IMG/VR virus record: IMGVR_UViG_3300036985_002546
Coordinates: 1 to 64,000 of that record
Strand: one strand, 5' to 3'
Source: a virus
Length of the DNA stretch: 64,000 nt
Shown: positions 8,928-17,400 of the stretch, in pieces
How positions within the stretch are numbered: position 1 is the stretch's first letter
Layout of the letters: every line of letters starts with the position of its first letter
Program-made: the position numbers and the translations under genes
The notes under the pieces: generated by a model
What the model saw: only the letters and a program-made list of their open reading frames with translations
Told to the model about the DNA's origin: nothing
Databases searched by the model: none

Positions 8928-8948
8928 AAGTACTCCAATTAAACTTTG

Positions 8949-9233
8949 TTAGCTAATCCGTTTTGATACAATTACGTTCGATAGTGATCCTGGTCCTGTG
9001 TAAATTAGACCTGTGTAATCAACAAATGATGCAGTCCAGTAAACTGTAGTAGATAAAGTATTATCAAAACCTCTCATACGATATATACGTTTACCTGTTG
9101 CACCAGCTGTTGATCCGCTTAATGCTCCTGTGGTTTCTTTCTCAGAAACACTTGTATAGCTACTACTAGAACCGCTTACAACAGCTCCACTTGTGTTTAT
9201 CTGACCAGCTAACAATTCAACAGCTATAGACAT
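8949..9233 (-). CDS. Array protein S3: ~95-aa beta-rich paralogue
   Basis: 94 aa, third copy of the small S protein. The C-terminal half is conserved in all three copies: YRMRGFDNTL, VYWTASFVD, YTGPGSLSNV. This resembles a fibronectin-III-like or short fibre repeat, but I cannot place it in a family. Only a weak AAAGAA precedes ATG 9233. It lies 6 nt downstream of A3, as S2 does for A2 and S1 for A1. That order is one of the marks of the repeated cassette. Confidence 0.75.
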   Translation of the reverse strand: MSIAVELLAGQINTSGAVVSGSSSSYTSVSEKETTGALSGSTAGATGKRIYRMRGFDNTLSTTVYWTASFVDYTGLIYTGPGSLSNVIVSKRIS

Positions 9234-9239
9234 TGTTCT

Positions 9240-10241
9240 TTATCCCATTCGTTTGATACTCGAACCGTCCCACGGAACTATAAGTGTTCCAAACTGTGCC
9301 CAAGACAGTGCTGAACCCGACATATAATAATCCATTGGAATCGTATTACTGTTAGCGTTAGTACCCCAATATAGATCATAAGCTGTACCAAATAAACCTA
9401 AGACGCTTGTACTCGTACTTGCGAGTGTGATAGCAAAGAATGGCCATTCACCGCTTAAATCATGTGAAACTAGACCACCTGCGTGTTTTCCGAAAACAGA
9501 AGACACACAACCTGGTGTAGCAAAATAGAATAAACCAGCTGTTGTGCTGTGCTTAAAGTTTACGTTAGCGTTTGTATTGTTATAATACGTATAATCTAAC
9601 TGAGTTGCGGTAGAGTTTCCAATACCTTTAACCGAAAAATAAGCTTTTGTTCCTGTCCAACCAGACAATGCATTATTTGCATAATCAAACATGAACAACG
9701 ACACCGGATACCCGTTAGCGCAGATAATTACTCGTGTACACTTACCATCTGTGCTTTGCATACAATGTACTATACATGGCGTGTTATTTGCAGATCCAGT
9801 AATCCAATCTCCACCGTTCAGTATAACCATTTCATCTGTGGCCGTAGGTCTAGCAGCCGTACTCCCATCAGTACCACCATTTACAGTACCAAAGCCGTTC
9901 ACGGGAGAAACAACGACTGTAAGTAAATGTGTGTTGACGTTAGCACAGTCAAAACAAATTTCACATTTTGCAGCTAACCCTGTTTGACGTAAGACTATCC
10001 AAGAGTGTGGGTTTCCCGCACTGTTCCATTGCAGGTTAGTGGATGTCCATCTATCTGTTCCGTCCATACCAGAGGCAGAACTGTTAGAACTTCCAGACAC
10101 TGTCCACGGAGTAGACCCAAATCCCTTTAGTTTATCCTTAATATAATTGAGTATTCGTATACGTGAAGTATCGTAGTTTGCTCCACGCTGGAGTGAGTTA
10201 AGATTAAACTGCCAAGTTTTTACTTTAGATGGTGCTGGCAT
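9240..10241 (-). CDS. Array protein A3: ~330-aa adhesin-like paralogue
   Basis: 333 aa, A-type. It begins MPAPSKVKTWQFNLNS and keeps SGMDGTDRW, HSWIVLRQTG, NGFGTVNGG, ARPTATDE and HCMQSTDGKC. Divergence from A4 is greatest in two stretches: residues about 10-45 and the C-terminal half after the HCMQSTDG block, as expected if the core is a scaffold and the rest is exposed. ATG 10241 has only a weak GAG site. The closest matching ending is A2 (IVPWDGSS.K.MG against ILPWDGSSLKKLG). Confidence 0.8.
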   Translation of the reverse strand: MPAPSKVKTWQFNLNSLQRGANYDTSRIRILNYIKDKLKGFGSTPWTVSGSSNSSASGMDGTDRWTSTNLQWNSAGNPHSWIVLRQTGLAAKCEICFDCANVNTHLLTVVVSPVNGFGTVNGGTDGSTAARPTATDEMVILNGGDWITGSANNTPCIVHCMQSTDGKCTRVIICANGYPVSLFMFDYANNALSGWTGTKAYFSVKGIGNSTATQLDYTYYNNTNANVNFKHSTTAGLFYFATPGCVSSVFGKHAGGLVSHDLSGEWPFFAITLASTSTSVLGLFGTAYDLYWGTNANSNTIPMDYYMSGSALSWAQFGTLIVPWDGSSIKRMG

Positions 10242-10265
10242 TGTGTTTACTCATATTATAACGGA

Positions 10266-11261
10266 CTACCACCAAATCGTTGAATTAATATATGTCCAAA
10301 AGTCTTTTACATATGTCCATTTAGTATTATCTGTAGCAGTTGTAGGTAAGGTTATACCAGGATCACCAAAATATAAATCATGTAATTCTCCCCAAACACC
10401 ACGTGTTCCGACAGTATTGCTTATTAAAGTAATAGGATTAAAAGCTCTATTGGATGAGACTGAATTTGCGTTTTGTCCAGCAGTAGTTTCCATCCAAGTA
10501 GTGGTATTAACAAATGCTGCACCCATAAATAAGTTACCTATAGGTGAAGTCGTTGTTGGTTGAAAATATAACAATGCTGTATCGTTCCAATCTAAGATTC
10601 TAGCTGACGATGTAGAAGTTCCACCAGAACCTTTAATACCTGCGATCCATGGAGTAGTCCAACTTGATAGTGGATTTTTAGGTACAGCAAAAATAACAGT
10701 TGTAACCGGGTAGTTGTTAGTAATTACGTGCGTATGTGTACAAGTACCATCAGTACTTAGTGAAACACACACTTTATAACCATATGTGCTAAACGTACCA
10801 GGGTTATCATTCCATACAACGTTATTATGAATGATTATTTCGTCAGTAGCTGTCGGTCTAGCAGATGTACTACCGTCAGTACCCCCGTTAACTGTCCCAA
10901 ATCCGTTATTTGGAGACACAACAACAGTCATAATACTGCTGTTAGAGTTACTTAAATCAAAACATACCTCAAACTTTGTCGCTATGGTGGGTTGACGTAG
11001 TACAATCCACGAATGAGCACCAGTACCCCAAATTAAATCTACGTAATTGGGCCATCTGTCTGTACTATCCATACCTGACGCAGAACTACTTGAACTACCA
11101 GATACCGTCCATGGATTTGTTGGGGAGGTTTCTTGCCCACGAAAAGCACGTTTGACAAGCCACAATATCGCTTGGTTATCTGTAAGTTTGCTGCCATTAG
11201 GACCTATTTGACCTTGGTTGGCTACACTTTGCCAAGTTTTTGTTGTAGATGGTGATGCCAT
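10266..11261 (-). CDS. Array protein B3: ~330-aa adhesin-like paralogue
   Basis: 331 aa, B-type. It starts MASPSTTKTWQ and has a longer loop with PNGSKLTDNQ. The core is conserved (SGMDSTDRW, HSWIVLRQ, NGFGTVNGGTDGS). The usual HCMQSTDG is changed to VCVSLSTDG, a feature partly shared with B2, which has also lost it. It ends with GVWGELHDLYFGDPG and no PWDG. The start ATG 11261 is 25 nt after no gene on its own: the S2 gene ends 3 nt upstream, so it is probably read by coupled translation. Confidence 0.78.
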   Translation of the reverse strand: MASPSTTKTWQSVANQGQIGPNGSKLTDNQAILWLVKRAFRGQETSPTNPWTVSGSSSSSASGMDSTDRWPNYVDLIWGTGAHSWIVLRQPTIATKFEVCFDLSNSNSSIMTVVVSPNNGFGTVNGGTDGSTSARPTATDEIIIHNNVVWNDNPGTFSTYGYKVCVSLSTDGTCTHTHVITNNYPVTTVIFAVPKNPLSSWTTPWIAGIKGSGGTSTSSARILDWNDTALLYFQPTTTSPIGNLFMGAAFVNTTTWMETTAGQNANSVSSNRAFNPITLISNTVGTRGVWGELHDLYFGDPGITLPTTATDNTKWTYVKDFWTYINSTIWW

Positions 11262-11264
11262 GTA

Positions 11265-11552
11265 TTAACTCAGTATGTGTACAATTGTTATATTTGTTAA
11301 TGGTCCTGGTCCTGTGTATTGCGCACCAGTACTATCTACTGACGTGGCTGTCCAGTATACCGTTGTAGTAAGTGTAGTATCATAACCACGCATTCTATAG
11401 TTATTTGTAGGTGTTACTAACGCTGTACCACTAAATGCTGCTGTGATTTTATTGTTGGGTTGAGGTAGTAATTCACCCGATACTCCTGCCAAAGCAGTAA
11501 GTGAAGTAGTCAGTTGACCTGCAACAATGTTATCAATAGCAAATGTCGCCAT
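11265..11552 (-). CDS. Array protein S2: ~95-aa beta-rich paralogue
   Basis: 95 aa, second S copy. YRMRGYDTTL, VYWTATSVDSTG and YTGPGPLTN are nearly the same as in S1 (YRMRGYDTTL, VYWLAVTID, YTGPGPLSN). The N-terminal half is freely diverged and rich in Ala, Thr and Ser. It is flanked by A2 upstream (4 nt) and B3 downstream (3 nt), so it marks the junction between two cassettes. The start ATG 11552 follows an AGG with 7-nt spacing. Confidence 0.75.
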   Translation of the reverse strand: MATFAIDNIVAGQLTTSLTALAGVSGELLPQPNNKITAAFSGTALVTPTNNYRMRGYDTTLTTTVYWTATSVDSTGAQYTGPGPLTNITIVHILS

Positions 11553-11555
11553 GTG

Positions 11556-12527
11556 TTAACCTAGTTTCTTTAGCGAAGATCCATCCCACGGAAGAATAAG
11601 GTCACCAAATTGTGTCCACGTGTATCCAGGATAGTCTACTTTACCCTGGAAGTTCTCACTACCCCAGTATAAATCATATGGAGTACCAAAGATCCCGCAT
11701 CCATTAGTTCCGTTCCCAGCTAGACTTATAGGCATAAACGGCCACTCATTAGTAAAACTTGCAGTTTTACTACCACCTGGATTACGCCCGTAGGGTGCTG
11801 ACGAATAACCCAAAGTAGCTAACCACACAGGAATATAAAAGGAATTTGCTTTTACAATTAAGTTTGCATTTTCGTTAAGTGTGGGGTAAGAAACAGCATT
11901 TCCAAGTTGAGAATATACACCAAACAATAGCCTTGGTGTATTCCAACCAGTTATTGCATTCTTTGGTGTATCAAATACCAATATATTGATAGGATACCCG
12001 TTAGAACAAACAATTACTCTAGTACACGTACCGTCAGTACTTTGCATACAGTGTACTACGTATGCTGGTGATGCGTCACTACCACCCCAAGATGTACCAG
12101 GAAGTGTGTACGAGTCAGTTGCTGTAGGTCTAGCAGTAGTACTACCGTTGGTGCCTCCGTTTGCTGTACCAAAGCCGTTTACAGGAGAAATTAAAAAGGT
12201 AGCTGTGTATGAAGAACTAGCTGAGTTACAATCAATGCACACTTCAAATTTAGTATTTAGTCCTGTCTGACGTAAAACGATCCATGAATGAGCACTACCA
12301 TCGTTGTTATGTAATATTTTTGTGTAGTCAGTCCATCTATCAGTTCCATCCATACCTGATGTAGCACCATCTGAAGATCCTGAAATTGTCCAAGGGTTAG
12401 TTCCGAATCCTTTTAATGCGTTTTTAATTTGTAATGCCATTAAGTTTAGTCTATAAACTGGCGTAGAATCATAACATATGGCGTTTACATTGAATTGCCA
12501 GGTTTTAGATCTTGATGGGACACTCAT
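11556..12527 (-). CDS. Array protein A2: ~330-aa adhesin-like paralogue
   Basis: 323 aa, A-type, the shortest member. It begins MSVPSRSKTWQFNVNA. The core is SGMDGTDRW, HSWIVLRQTG, NGFGTANGGTNGS, ARPTATDS (Glu changed to Ser) and VVHCMQSTDG. In the middle it carries KNAITGW, normally a B-type feature, so it may be a recombinant between the two types. The C-terminus returns to A-type (EWPFMPISL, YTWTQFGDLILPWDG). AAAGG precedes the start at longer spacing. The B2 gene ends 18 nt upstream. Confidence 0.8.
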   Translation of the reverse strand: MSVPSRSKTWQFNVNAICYDSTPVYRLNLMALQIKNALKGFGTNPWTISGSSDGATSGMDGTDRWTDYTKILHNNDGSAHSWIVLRQTGLNTKFEVCIDCNSASSSYTATFLISPVNGFGTANGGTNGSTTARPTATDSYTLPGTSWGGSDASPAYVVHCMQSTDGTCTRVIVCSNGYPINILVFDTPKNAITGWNTPRLLFGVYSQLGNAVSYPTLNENANLIVKANSFYIPVWLATLGYSSAPYGRNPGGSKTASFTNEWPFMPISLAGNGTNGCGIFGTPYDLYWGSENFQGKVDYPGYTWTQFGDLILPWDGSSLKKLG

Positions 12528-12545
12528 GTTAATTAGACCTTTTAT

Positions 12546-13559
12546 TTACCGCCAAACTTGTGAGGGCATAACAAACATCATTAAGTCAATAAACATAAAG
12601 GACGAAGAATCTGTAGGTATATCTCCATGTCCTGCAAAATTGTCTGTAAAATATAAATCGTACACCTCACCCCACACACCATTTGTACCTGCTGTATCAC
12701 TAATTAATGCAATAGGATAAATAGTGTAGTTTCCGCTAATTTTATTTGAATTTGGACTTATACTATAGTAGGCGTCAAAGAGTCCTCTAGTTCCTGTAAA
12801 TGTTGTAGCCATAAACAACTTGCCTACAGGAGAGGTAGTTGTGGGTTTAAAAAATAGTTTATCGTACCTATTATAATGATTATACGTATCATACTGATTT
12901 TTTAGTACACCCGAACCAGGTGATAAGGATGATGTTATTCCTGCTATCCATGGATTTGTCCAAGAGGATATAGGATTCTGTGGTTTTTCAATAAAAAACG
13001 CCATTACAGCACACGTGGCATATGTGTACGATGTAGTTAGGAATATACGCACACAATCCAAGGTATCAGTACACACAGCGTTAATATAATAGCCAGATGT
13101 ATTATAAAAACTACCGATATTATCAGCCCAAGTAGCATTATTTACCACTACAATTTCATCTGTAGCTGTAGGTCTAGCAGAAGTACTTCCATCGGTACCA
13201 CCATTTGCAGTACCAAAACCGTTATTAGGTGAAATTACTATTGTAATAGTACTACAGGTAGTACTACTGACTAAATCAAAACATATCTCAAATTTACTTG
13301 TTATAGCTGTTTGACGTCGAACGATCCAGGAATGTGCTCCGGTACCCCACACTAAATTAGTGTAAGTAGACCAACGATTGCTTCCGTCCATACCTGACGT
13401 AGAGCTGTTAGAACTACCAGAGCACGTCCACCCGCTGTCTGATAACGCACTACTAATCTCAAAGATTACTTTTTGACCATTACTTAGCGCATCAGTACCT
13501 TTAATATTATTGGTAGTACCTCTACGGATCCAATTTTTACTTAACGATGGTGATGCCAT
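12546..13559 (-). CDS. Array protein B2: ~330-aa adhesin-like paralogue
   Basis: 337 aa, the most diverged B-type member. It begins MASPSLSKNWIRRG. The core is SGMDGSNRW, HSWIVRRQ, NGFGTANGGTDGS, ARPTATDE, but the Cys block is replaced by INAVCTDTLDC. An insertion with Tyr/Asn-rich sequence (NQYDTYNHYNRYD) lies near residue 225. The ending GVWGEVYDLYFTDN is B-type. No Shine-Dalgarno site is visible before ATG 13559; the U2 gene ends 11 nt upstream, so coupling is possible. Confidence 0.78.
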   Translation of the reverse strand: MASPSLSKNWIRRGTTNNIKGTDALSNGQKVIFEISSALSDSGWTCSGSSNSSTSGMDGSNRWSTYTNLVWGTGAHSWIVRRQTAITSKFEICFDLVSSTTCSTITIVISPNNGFGTANGGTDGSTSARPTATDEIVVVNNATWADNIGSFYNTSGYYINAVCTDTLDCVRIFLTTSYTYATCAVMAFFIEKPQNPISSWTNPWIAGITSSLSPGSGVLKNQYDTYNHYNRYDKLFFKPTTTSPVGKLFMATTFTGTRGLFDAYYSISPNSNKISGNYTIYPIALISDTAGTNGVWGEVYDLYFTDNFAGHGDIPTDSSSFMFIDLMMFVMPSQVWR

Positions 13560-13570
13560 AAAAAATTTTA

Positions 13571-13783
13571 TTAATCTATATAATTAGGAGTCAAGAATTG
13601 AAGACCATCTGCTGTTTGAGTGCCTATTAGCGTAATTTCATACACACTGCGATAGATCGCATCAGGTAAATTTATGTCACGCCATGCTTCAAATTTACTT
13701 TGAGCTTGTTCTGGGCTCTCTGCACGAACCATCGTGCAATTCATAGATAAATCACGAACCGAATAAATATTGTATGTTTCCAT
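13571..13783 (-). CDS. Array protein U2: intact ~70-aa paralogue
   Basis: 70 aa. The pattern is NIYSVRD, MVRAESPEQAQSKFEAW, LPDAIYRSVYEITLIG, ending LTPNYID. The ATG at 13783 directly follows the stop of T2, so it is read by coupled translation. It is the intact relative of the start-less copy at 17183-17383 (shared VRAE, KSKFEEW, ANLPDA, CRSV-type and LITPVYLD-type blocks). The compact alpha/beta form and short length suggest a chaperone or cap rather than a fibre, but that is a guess. Confidence 0.75.
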   Translation of the reverse strand: METYNIYSVRDLSMNCTMVRAESPEQAQSKFEAWRDINLPDAIYRSVYEITLIGTQTADGLQFLTPNYID

Positions 13784-14770
13784 TTAGTTCACCGTGTGTG
13801 TGATTTGTATGTAAGATCCACCCAATTCAACAGAATCAGCTGGATTTGATGGACTTGTAACCCAAACTTCTACTTGATACACTTTGGAAGACGTTTTTAT
13901 ATTTCCTGAACTGCTTCCTATAGTAAGAGCTGCGTCAGAGAATGCTGGTGTAGTGCTTGTAAATGTTAACGTAGCTACAGTTTCTGAATCTGTTACATTA
14001 GTCAATCTAACGTTACCTGTAGCCGTGTACCCGATAGCAGCTACAGCTCTAAACCTCATAGTTTTGGTAGTTCCAGTGATGCTATAATCAGATGGATTCA
14101 GTTCAAATTGGTGTACGATAAGGTGTGTATCACTGTTGTACGACGTACTAGATCCACACGACAATGGAATAGTTACCTTGTCACCTGTTGCACCAATTCC
14201 ACCGCTAGCGGTGGAAGCTATAGTTAAAGTTTCATCAGCACCAGCACTACCTTTAGTTAAGGTAACGTTAGTACCAGCTACTAGTTTTCCTAAAAGATAT
14301 CCAGGAGTTGTGTCTCCAGACGAGACAGTAGATTTTGCTTTAGCTGAATTTAACGTTCCGAGAGTAGAATCTGATTGACGCATAAACATCGTCATATCAG
14401 GTTGCCACCCCTTAATATTTCCACCTGCGTTATACTCCAGTTTTTCATCATATCCTGGAATACGTGCGCCAGTAGTTGCTAATGGCACAGCTATAACAAC
14501 TACGGAGGTGTCAGAACCGTTTACTATACATCTTACACGGTATGAACCAGTGTGTGATGGTGAGAAGGTTGCTGTTGGTGTTGATGCACCGCTTAAAGAT
14601 GATGTTGAACCAGTAGGAATATCTACTAAAGTCCATGCATACGCTGCACCACTGTTACCAGGTTCAGTGTCTGTTAAAGTAATAGTTTCATAGAGCACTA
14701 AGTCATTACGGCCTACACCAGTTACATCACCGGACGTACTGCCGCTACTTTTAATTATCGGTGTCGCCAT
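13784..14770 (-). CDS. Array protein T2: PKD/Ig-like fibre protein
   Basis: 328 aa. Residues 1-95 look like a PKD or Ig-like bead: DLVLYETITLTD, YAWTLVDIPTGS, LSGASTPTATFSP, GSYRVRCIVNG. The middle has YNAGGNIKGWQPDMTMFMRQ and a LVAGTNVTLTKGSAG motif typical of fibre shafts. The last ~130 residues form another beta domain ending SYIQITHTVN. T1 (18576-19691) has the same three parts plus a ~40-residue insertion. The 110-nt gap upstream (14771-14881) holds no gene; AGGAA lies 11 nt before ATG 14770. Confidence 0.78.
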   Translation of the reverse strand: MATPIIKSSGSTSGDVTGVGRNDLVLYETITLTDTEPGNSGAAYAWTLVDIPTGSTSSLSGASTPTATFSPSHTGSYRVRCIVNGSDTSVVVIAVPLATTGARIPGYDEKLEYNAGGNIKGWQPDMTMFMRQSDSTLGTLNSAKAKSTVSSGDTTPGYLLGKLVAGTNVTLTKGSAGADETLTIASTASGGIGATGDKVTIPLSCGSSTSYNSDTHLIVHQFELNPSDYSITGTTKTMRFRAVAAIGYTATGNVRLTNVTDSETVATLTFTSTTPAFSDAALTIGSSSGNIKTSSKVYQVEVWVTSPSNPADSVELGGSYIQITHTVN

Positions 14771-14881
14771 GTGTATTTTATTTCCTGTTAGTTGGTTGTG
14801 GCGATTTCAAAGATACTTTGTAATATACTAGTAAATAGTACACCAATCGTGTTTCTTAGTCTAGAAGTAGTTCAAAGATTT

Positions 14882-15178
14882 TCAATGACCTACAACGTTA
14901 TACACCACTATATTTGATAGTGGTCCCGGTCCTGTATACTGACTGCCTGCTGTGTCAATTGTTACAGCTAGCCAGTATACATTGTACCCCAAGGTAGTAT
15001 CATATCCTCTCATTCTATACACCAGCGAACCTCCTGACCCTATGGTAGAGCCGCTTATAGCTGCTGATGATGTAGAAGATACTTGTCCGGACATAAAATC
15101 ACCACCAGCACCATCTTGCACGCCACCAAATGTTGCGTCTATTTGGTTTGATACATAGTCACCATTAACATCGGCCAT
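14882..15178 (-). CDS. Array protein S1: ~95-aa beta-rich paralogue
   Basis: 98 aa, first S copy in the direction of transcription. It has VYRMRGYDTTLG, NVYWLAVTIDTAG, YTGPGPLSNIVVY. The N-terminus (MADVNGDYVSNQIDATFGG) is unrelated to S2 and S3. An AGGA site 6 nt before ATG 15178 is good. It is followed by the 110-nt gap before T2, the largest intergenic space inside the array, so the next cassette may have its own promoter, though no clear -35/-10 pair is seen. Confidence 0.75.
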   Translation of the reverse strand: MADVNGDYVSNQIDATFGGVQDGAGGDFMSGQVSSTSSAAISGSTIGSGGSLVYRMRGYDTTLGYNVYWLAVTIDTAGSQYTGPGPLSNIVVYNVVGH

Positions 15179-15181
15179 AGA

Positions 15182-16177
15182 TTATCCTATTCGCTGTGCA
15201 GCAGTACCATTCCATGGAAAAATCATGTTACCAAACTGTGCCCATGAAAATGGCACAGATGATAAGTCATAACTCACCATAGAGTTGGGTGTTGTAGAAC
15301 CCCAATACAGGTCATACACTGTACCCCATTGTCCTCTAAGTGTGGAAGTTTCGCACCACAGCCCCATAGGACAAAAAGGCCATTCTTTTGTTATATCTTG
15401 CACAATGATCCCACCAGGCTGTCTTGGAAATGCTGAAGATCCATATCCTGGTGTTGAGAGGTAGAAGTTGCCGTTTGTGGTATTGTGTTTAAAAAACAAT
15501 GTACTACTTGCGTCATTATAATTACCAAAAGTTAGTTGATTAGAAGCAGAACCTACACCCCAAAAACCATAAAAAGCCTTGGTTCCTGTCCATCCAGACA
15601 ACCCATTATTTACTGCATCAAAAATCATTAATGTACAAGGTACACCGCTAACACAAATAACAGCACGTGTACAAGCTCCATCAGAACTCTGCATTACGTG
15701 TACAGCTAGTGTTATGTTAGTAGCTCCGTTAACCCACCCATTTGCGTTAGATGTTGCTAGTACAGTTACCTCATCAGTAGCTGTAGGTCTAGCAGAAGTA
15801 CTACCGTTGGTTCCCCCGTTTGCTGTCCCAAATCCATTCACAGGAGAAACCACAACGTTCATAATTGAGTCGGTTGCTGAAGCTAGGTCGAAGCACACTT
15901 CAAATTTAGTGGCCACACCTGTTTGACGTAAAACAATCCATGAATGTGCACCTGAACCCCAAACTAAATTTGTATACGCACTCCATCTATCTGTACCGTC
16001 CATACTTGATGCTGAACTACTAGAACTTCCGGATACAGTCCAAGGTGTAGAACCGAATCCGATCATGGATGATTTTATTTGGTATAATACGTTTTGGTGT
16101 AGTATTAACGTACTCGTACCTGTTTGTAGGGAGTTTACGTTAAATTGCCAAGTTTTGGTTTTAGTTGGTGCGGGCAT
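15182..16177 (-). CDS. Array protein A1: ~330-aa adhesin-like paralogue
   Basis: 331 aa, A-type. It begins MPAPTKTKTWQFNVNSLQTG. The core is SSASSMDGTDRW, HSWIVLRQTG, NGFGTANGGTNGS, ARPTATDE; the Cys block reads HVMQSSDGAC. It ends FSWAQFGNMIFPWNG, closest to A4 (FNWVQIGHFIFPWNG). So the outermost members A1 and A4 look more alike at the C-terminus than A2 and A3 do. AAGGA stands 6 nt before ATG 16177, and the B1 stop is 9 nt upstream. Confidence 0.8.
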   Translation of the reverse strand: MPAPTKTKTWQFNVNSLQTGTSTLILHQNVLYQIKSSMIGFGSTPWTVSGSSSSSASSMDGTDRWSAYTNLVWGSGAHSWIVLRQTGVATKFEVCFDLASATDSIMNVVVSPVNGFGTANGGTNGSTSARPTATDEVTVLATSNANGWVNGATNITLAVHVMQSSDGACTRAVICVSGVPCTLMIFDAVNNGLSGWTGTKAFYGFWGVGSASNQLTFGNYNDASSTLFFKHNTTNGNFYLSTPGYGSSAFPRQPGGIIVQDITKEWPFCPMGLWCETSTLRGQWGTVYDLYWGSTTPNSMVSYDLSSVPFSWAQFGNMIFPWNGTAAQRIG

Positions 16178-16186
16178 AATTAGTCC

Positions 16187-17173
16187 TTACTGCATGGCAT
16201 TGGCGCCATCCCATGGAAGAATCATATCACTGACAAATACCCATTCATGTGATGGAGATGAATCAAATCCTGTACCTCTAGCCACTCCTGTAGACCCAAA
16301 ATAAAGATCATACATTTCACCCCACATACCCCTCATTCCAGTAGATTCACTAATAACTGTAATAGGGAAGAATGGCCAATTACCTGACACATCGTTGGCT
16401 ACAGTTCCTGCGGTTCTAACAGCTAATGTTTGTGTCAATACCATAGGTATAGATAGATAAGCACTTCCAACGGTTAACGTTGTTTTTGGTTGTAGTTTCA
16501 TATTAGCTGCGGTAATCCAATCAGCTATTCTTGCTCCACTGGTAGTTGCTGATGCTGATGCTTTAAATCCAACTAACCACGGAGCATCCCAACCTGTTAC
16601 TGCATTTTTTGGTCGATCTATGATCCAAACAGAAACAGGGTATAGGTTATTTGTAACTAAAATTCGTGTACATTGTCCGTCTGTACTCTGCATACAATGT
16701 ACTTTATACGATTGCCCAGAACCTGGTGCGTCATTCCACGTGGTATTACTTAAAACTACATATTCATCTGTGGCTGTAGGTCTTGCGGTAGTGCTACCAT
16801 CAGTACCACCGTTTGTGGTACCGAAACCATTTGCAGGAGAAATTACAATTGTTGCTGAGTTAGAACTTGCGTTGGCTAGGTCTATACATAATTCAAATTT
16901 AGTTGCCATTCCGGTTTGACGCATGACAATCCAGGAATGAGCACCAGAGGCCCACACTAGATTTGTATCAGCAGCCCAACGGTTACTTCCGTCCATACCA
17001 GAAGCAGAACTGTCTGAAGAGCCAGAACAGGTCCACGGTTGTGTGCCGAAGGCAGTTAAAGCAACAGGAATCTGACGCATGGCTGCCCTGTTGTCTGTAA
17101 GTAAAGTACCGGAACCGCCTTTAGCTATATTTATTGTGTGTTGCCAAGTTTTTGATTTTGTTGGTAAACCCAT
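16187..17173 (-). CDS. Array protein B1: ~330-aa adhesin-like paralogue
   Basis: 328 aa, B-type. It begins MGLPTKSKTWQHTINIAKGGSG. The core is SGMDGSNRW, HSWIVMRQTG, NGFGTTNGGTDGS, ARPTATDE, HCMQSTDGQC, then RPKNAVTGW. The ending SHEWVFVSDMILPWDG matches B4. It has the best ribosome site of the array (AAGGAG, 5-nt spacing). That site lies just after the stop of the damaged U1 gene, so B1 does not need read-through translation from U1. Confidence 0.8.
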   Translation of the reverse strand: MGLPTKSKTWQHTINIAKGGSGTLLTDNRAAMRQIPVALTAFGTQPWTCSGSSDSSASGMDGSNRWAADTNLVWASGAHSWIVMRQTGMATKFELCIDLANASSNSATIVISPANGFGTTNGGTDGSTTARPTATDEYVVLSNTTWNDAPGSGQSYKVHCMQSTDGQCTRILVTNNLYPVSVWIIDRPKNAVTGWDAPWLVGFKASASATTSGARIADWITAANMKLQPKTTLTVGSAYLSIPMVLTQTLAVRTAGTVANDVSGNWPFFPITVISESTGMRGMWGEMYDLYFGSTGVARGTGFDSSPSHEWVFVSDMILPWDGANAMQ

Positions 17174-17182
17174 TGACTCTCC

Positions 17183-17383
17183 TTAATCTAAGTAGACAGG
17201 TGTAATTAGCATTTTCTCGCTACTTGGGGGTCCTACTAACCTAACATAATCAACAGATCGACAATCAGCGTCTGGTAAGTTGGCTAGGCACCATTCTTCA
17301 AATTTACTCTTGGCACCTTCTTCGGTCTCCGCTCTAACAAATGTTAGATGTCTTGAGTTGTCAAATACTTCGTATAAATTCGT
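17183..17383 (-). pseudogene. Array gene U1: ~66-codon copy lacking a normal start (ACG in place of ATG)
   Basis: The frame from ACG 17383 encodes 66 residues colinear with U2: NLYEVFDN, VRAETEEGAKSKFEEW, LANLPDA, then YLD before TAA. In frame upstream there is no ATG, GTG or TTG before a stop that lies inside the tnpB 3' end. The codon where Met is expected is ACG. An AAGGAAGAAGGG purine stretch lies 8 nt before it, so weak ACG initiation cannot be ruled out. The frame is otherwise undamaged, so the lesion looks recent. A fragment with the original ATG remains at 18574 on the other side of the element. Confidence 0.75.
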
Positions 17384-17400
17384 GTTTCTACCCTTCTTCC

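Noticed and set aside
6921-17173. Diversity-generating retroelement
   Set aside because: No reverse transcriptase, template repeat or adenine-biased variation is visible. The variation looks like ordinary paralogue divergence.
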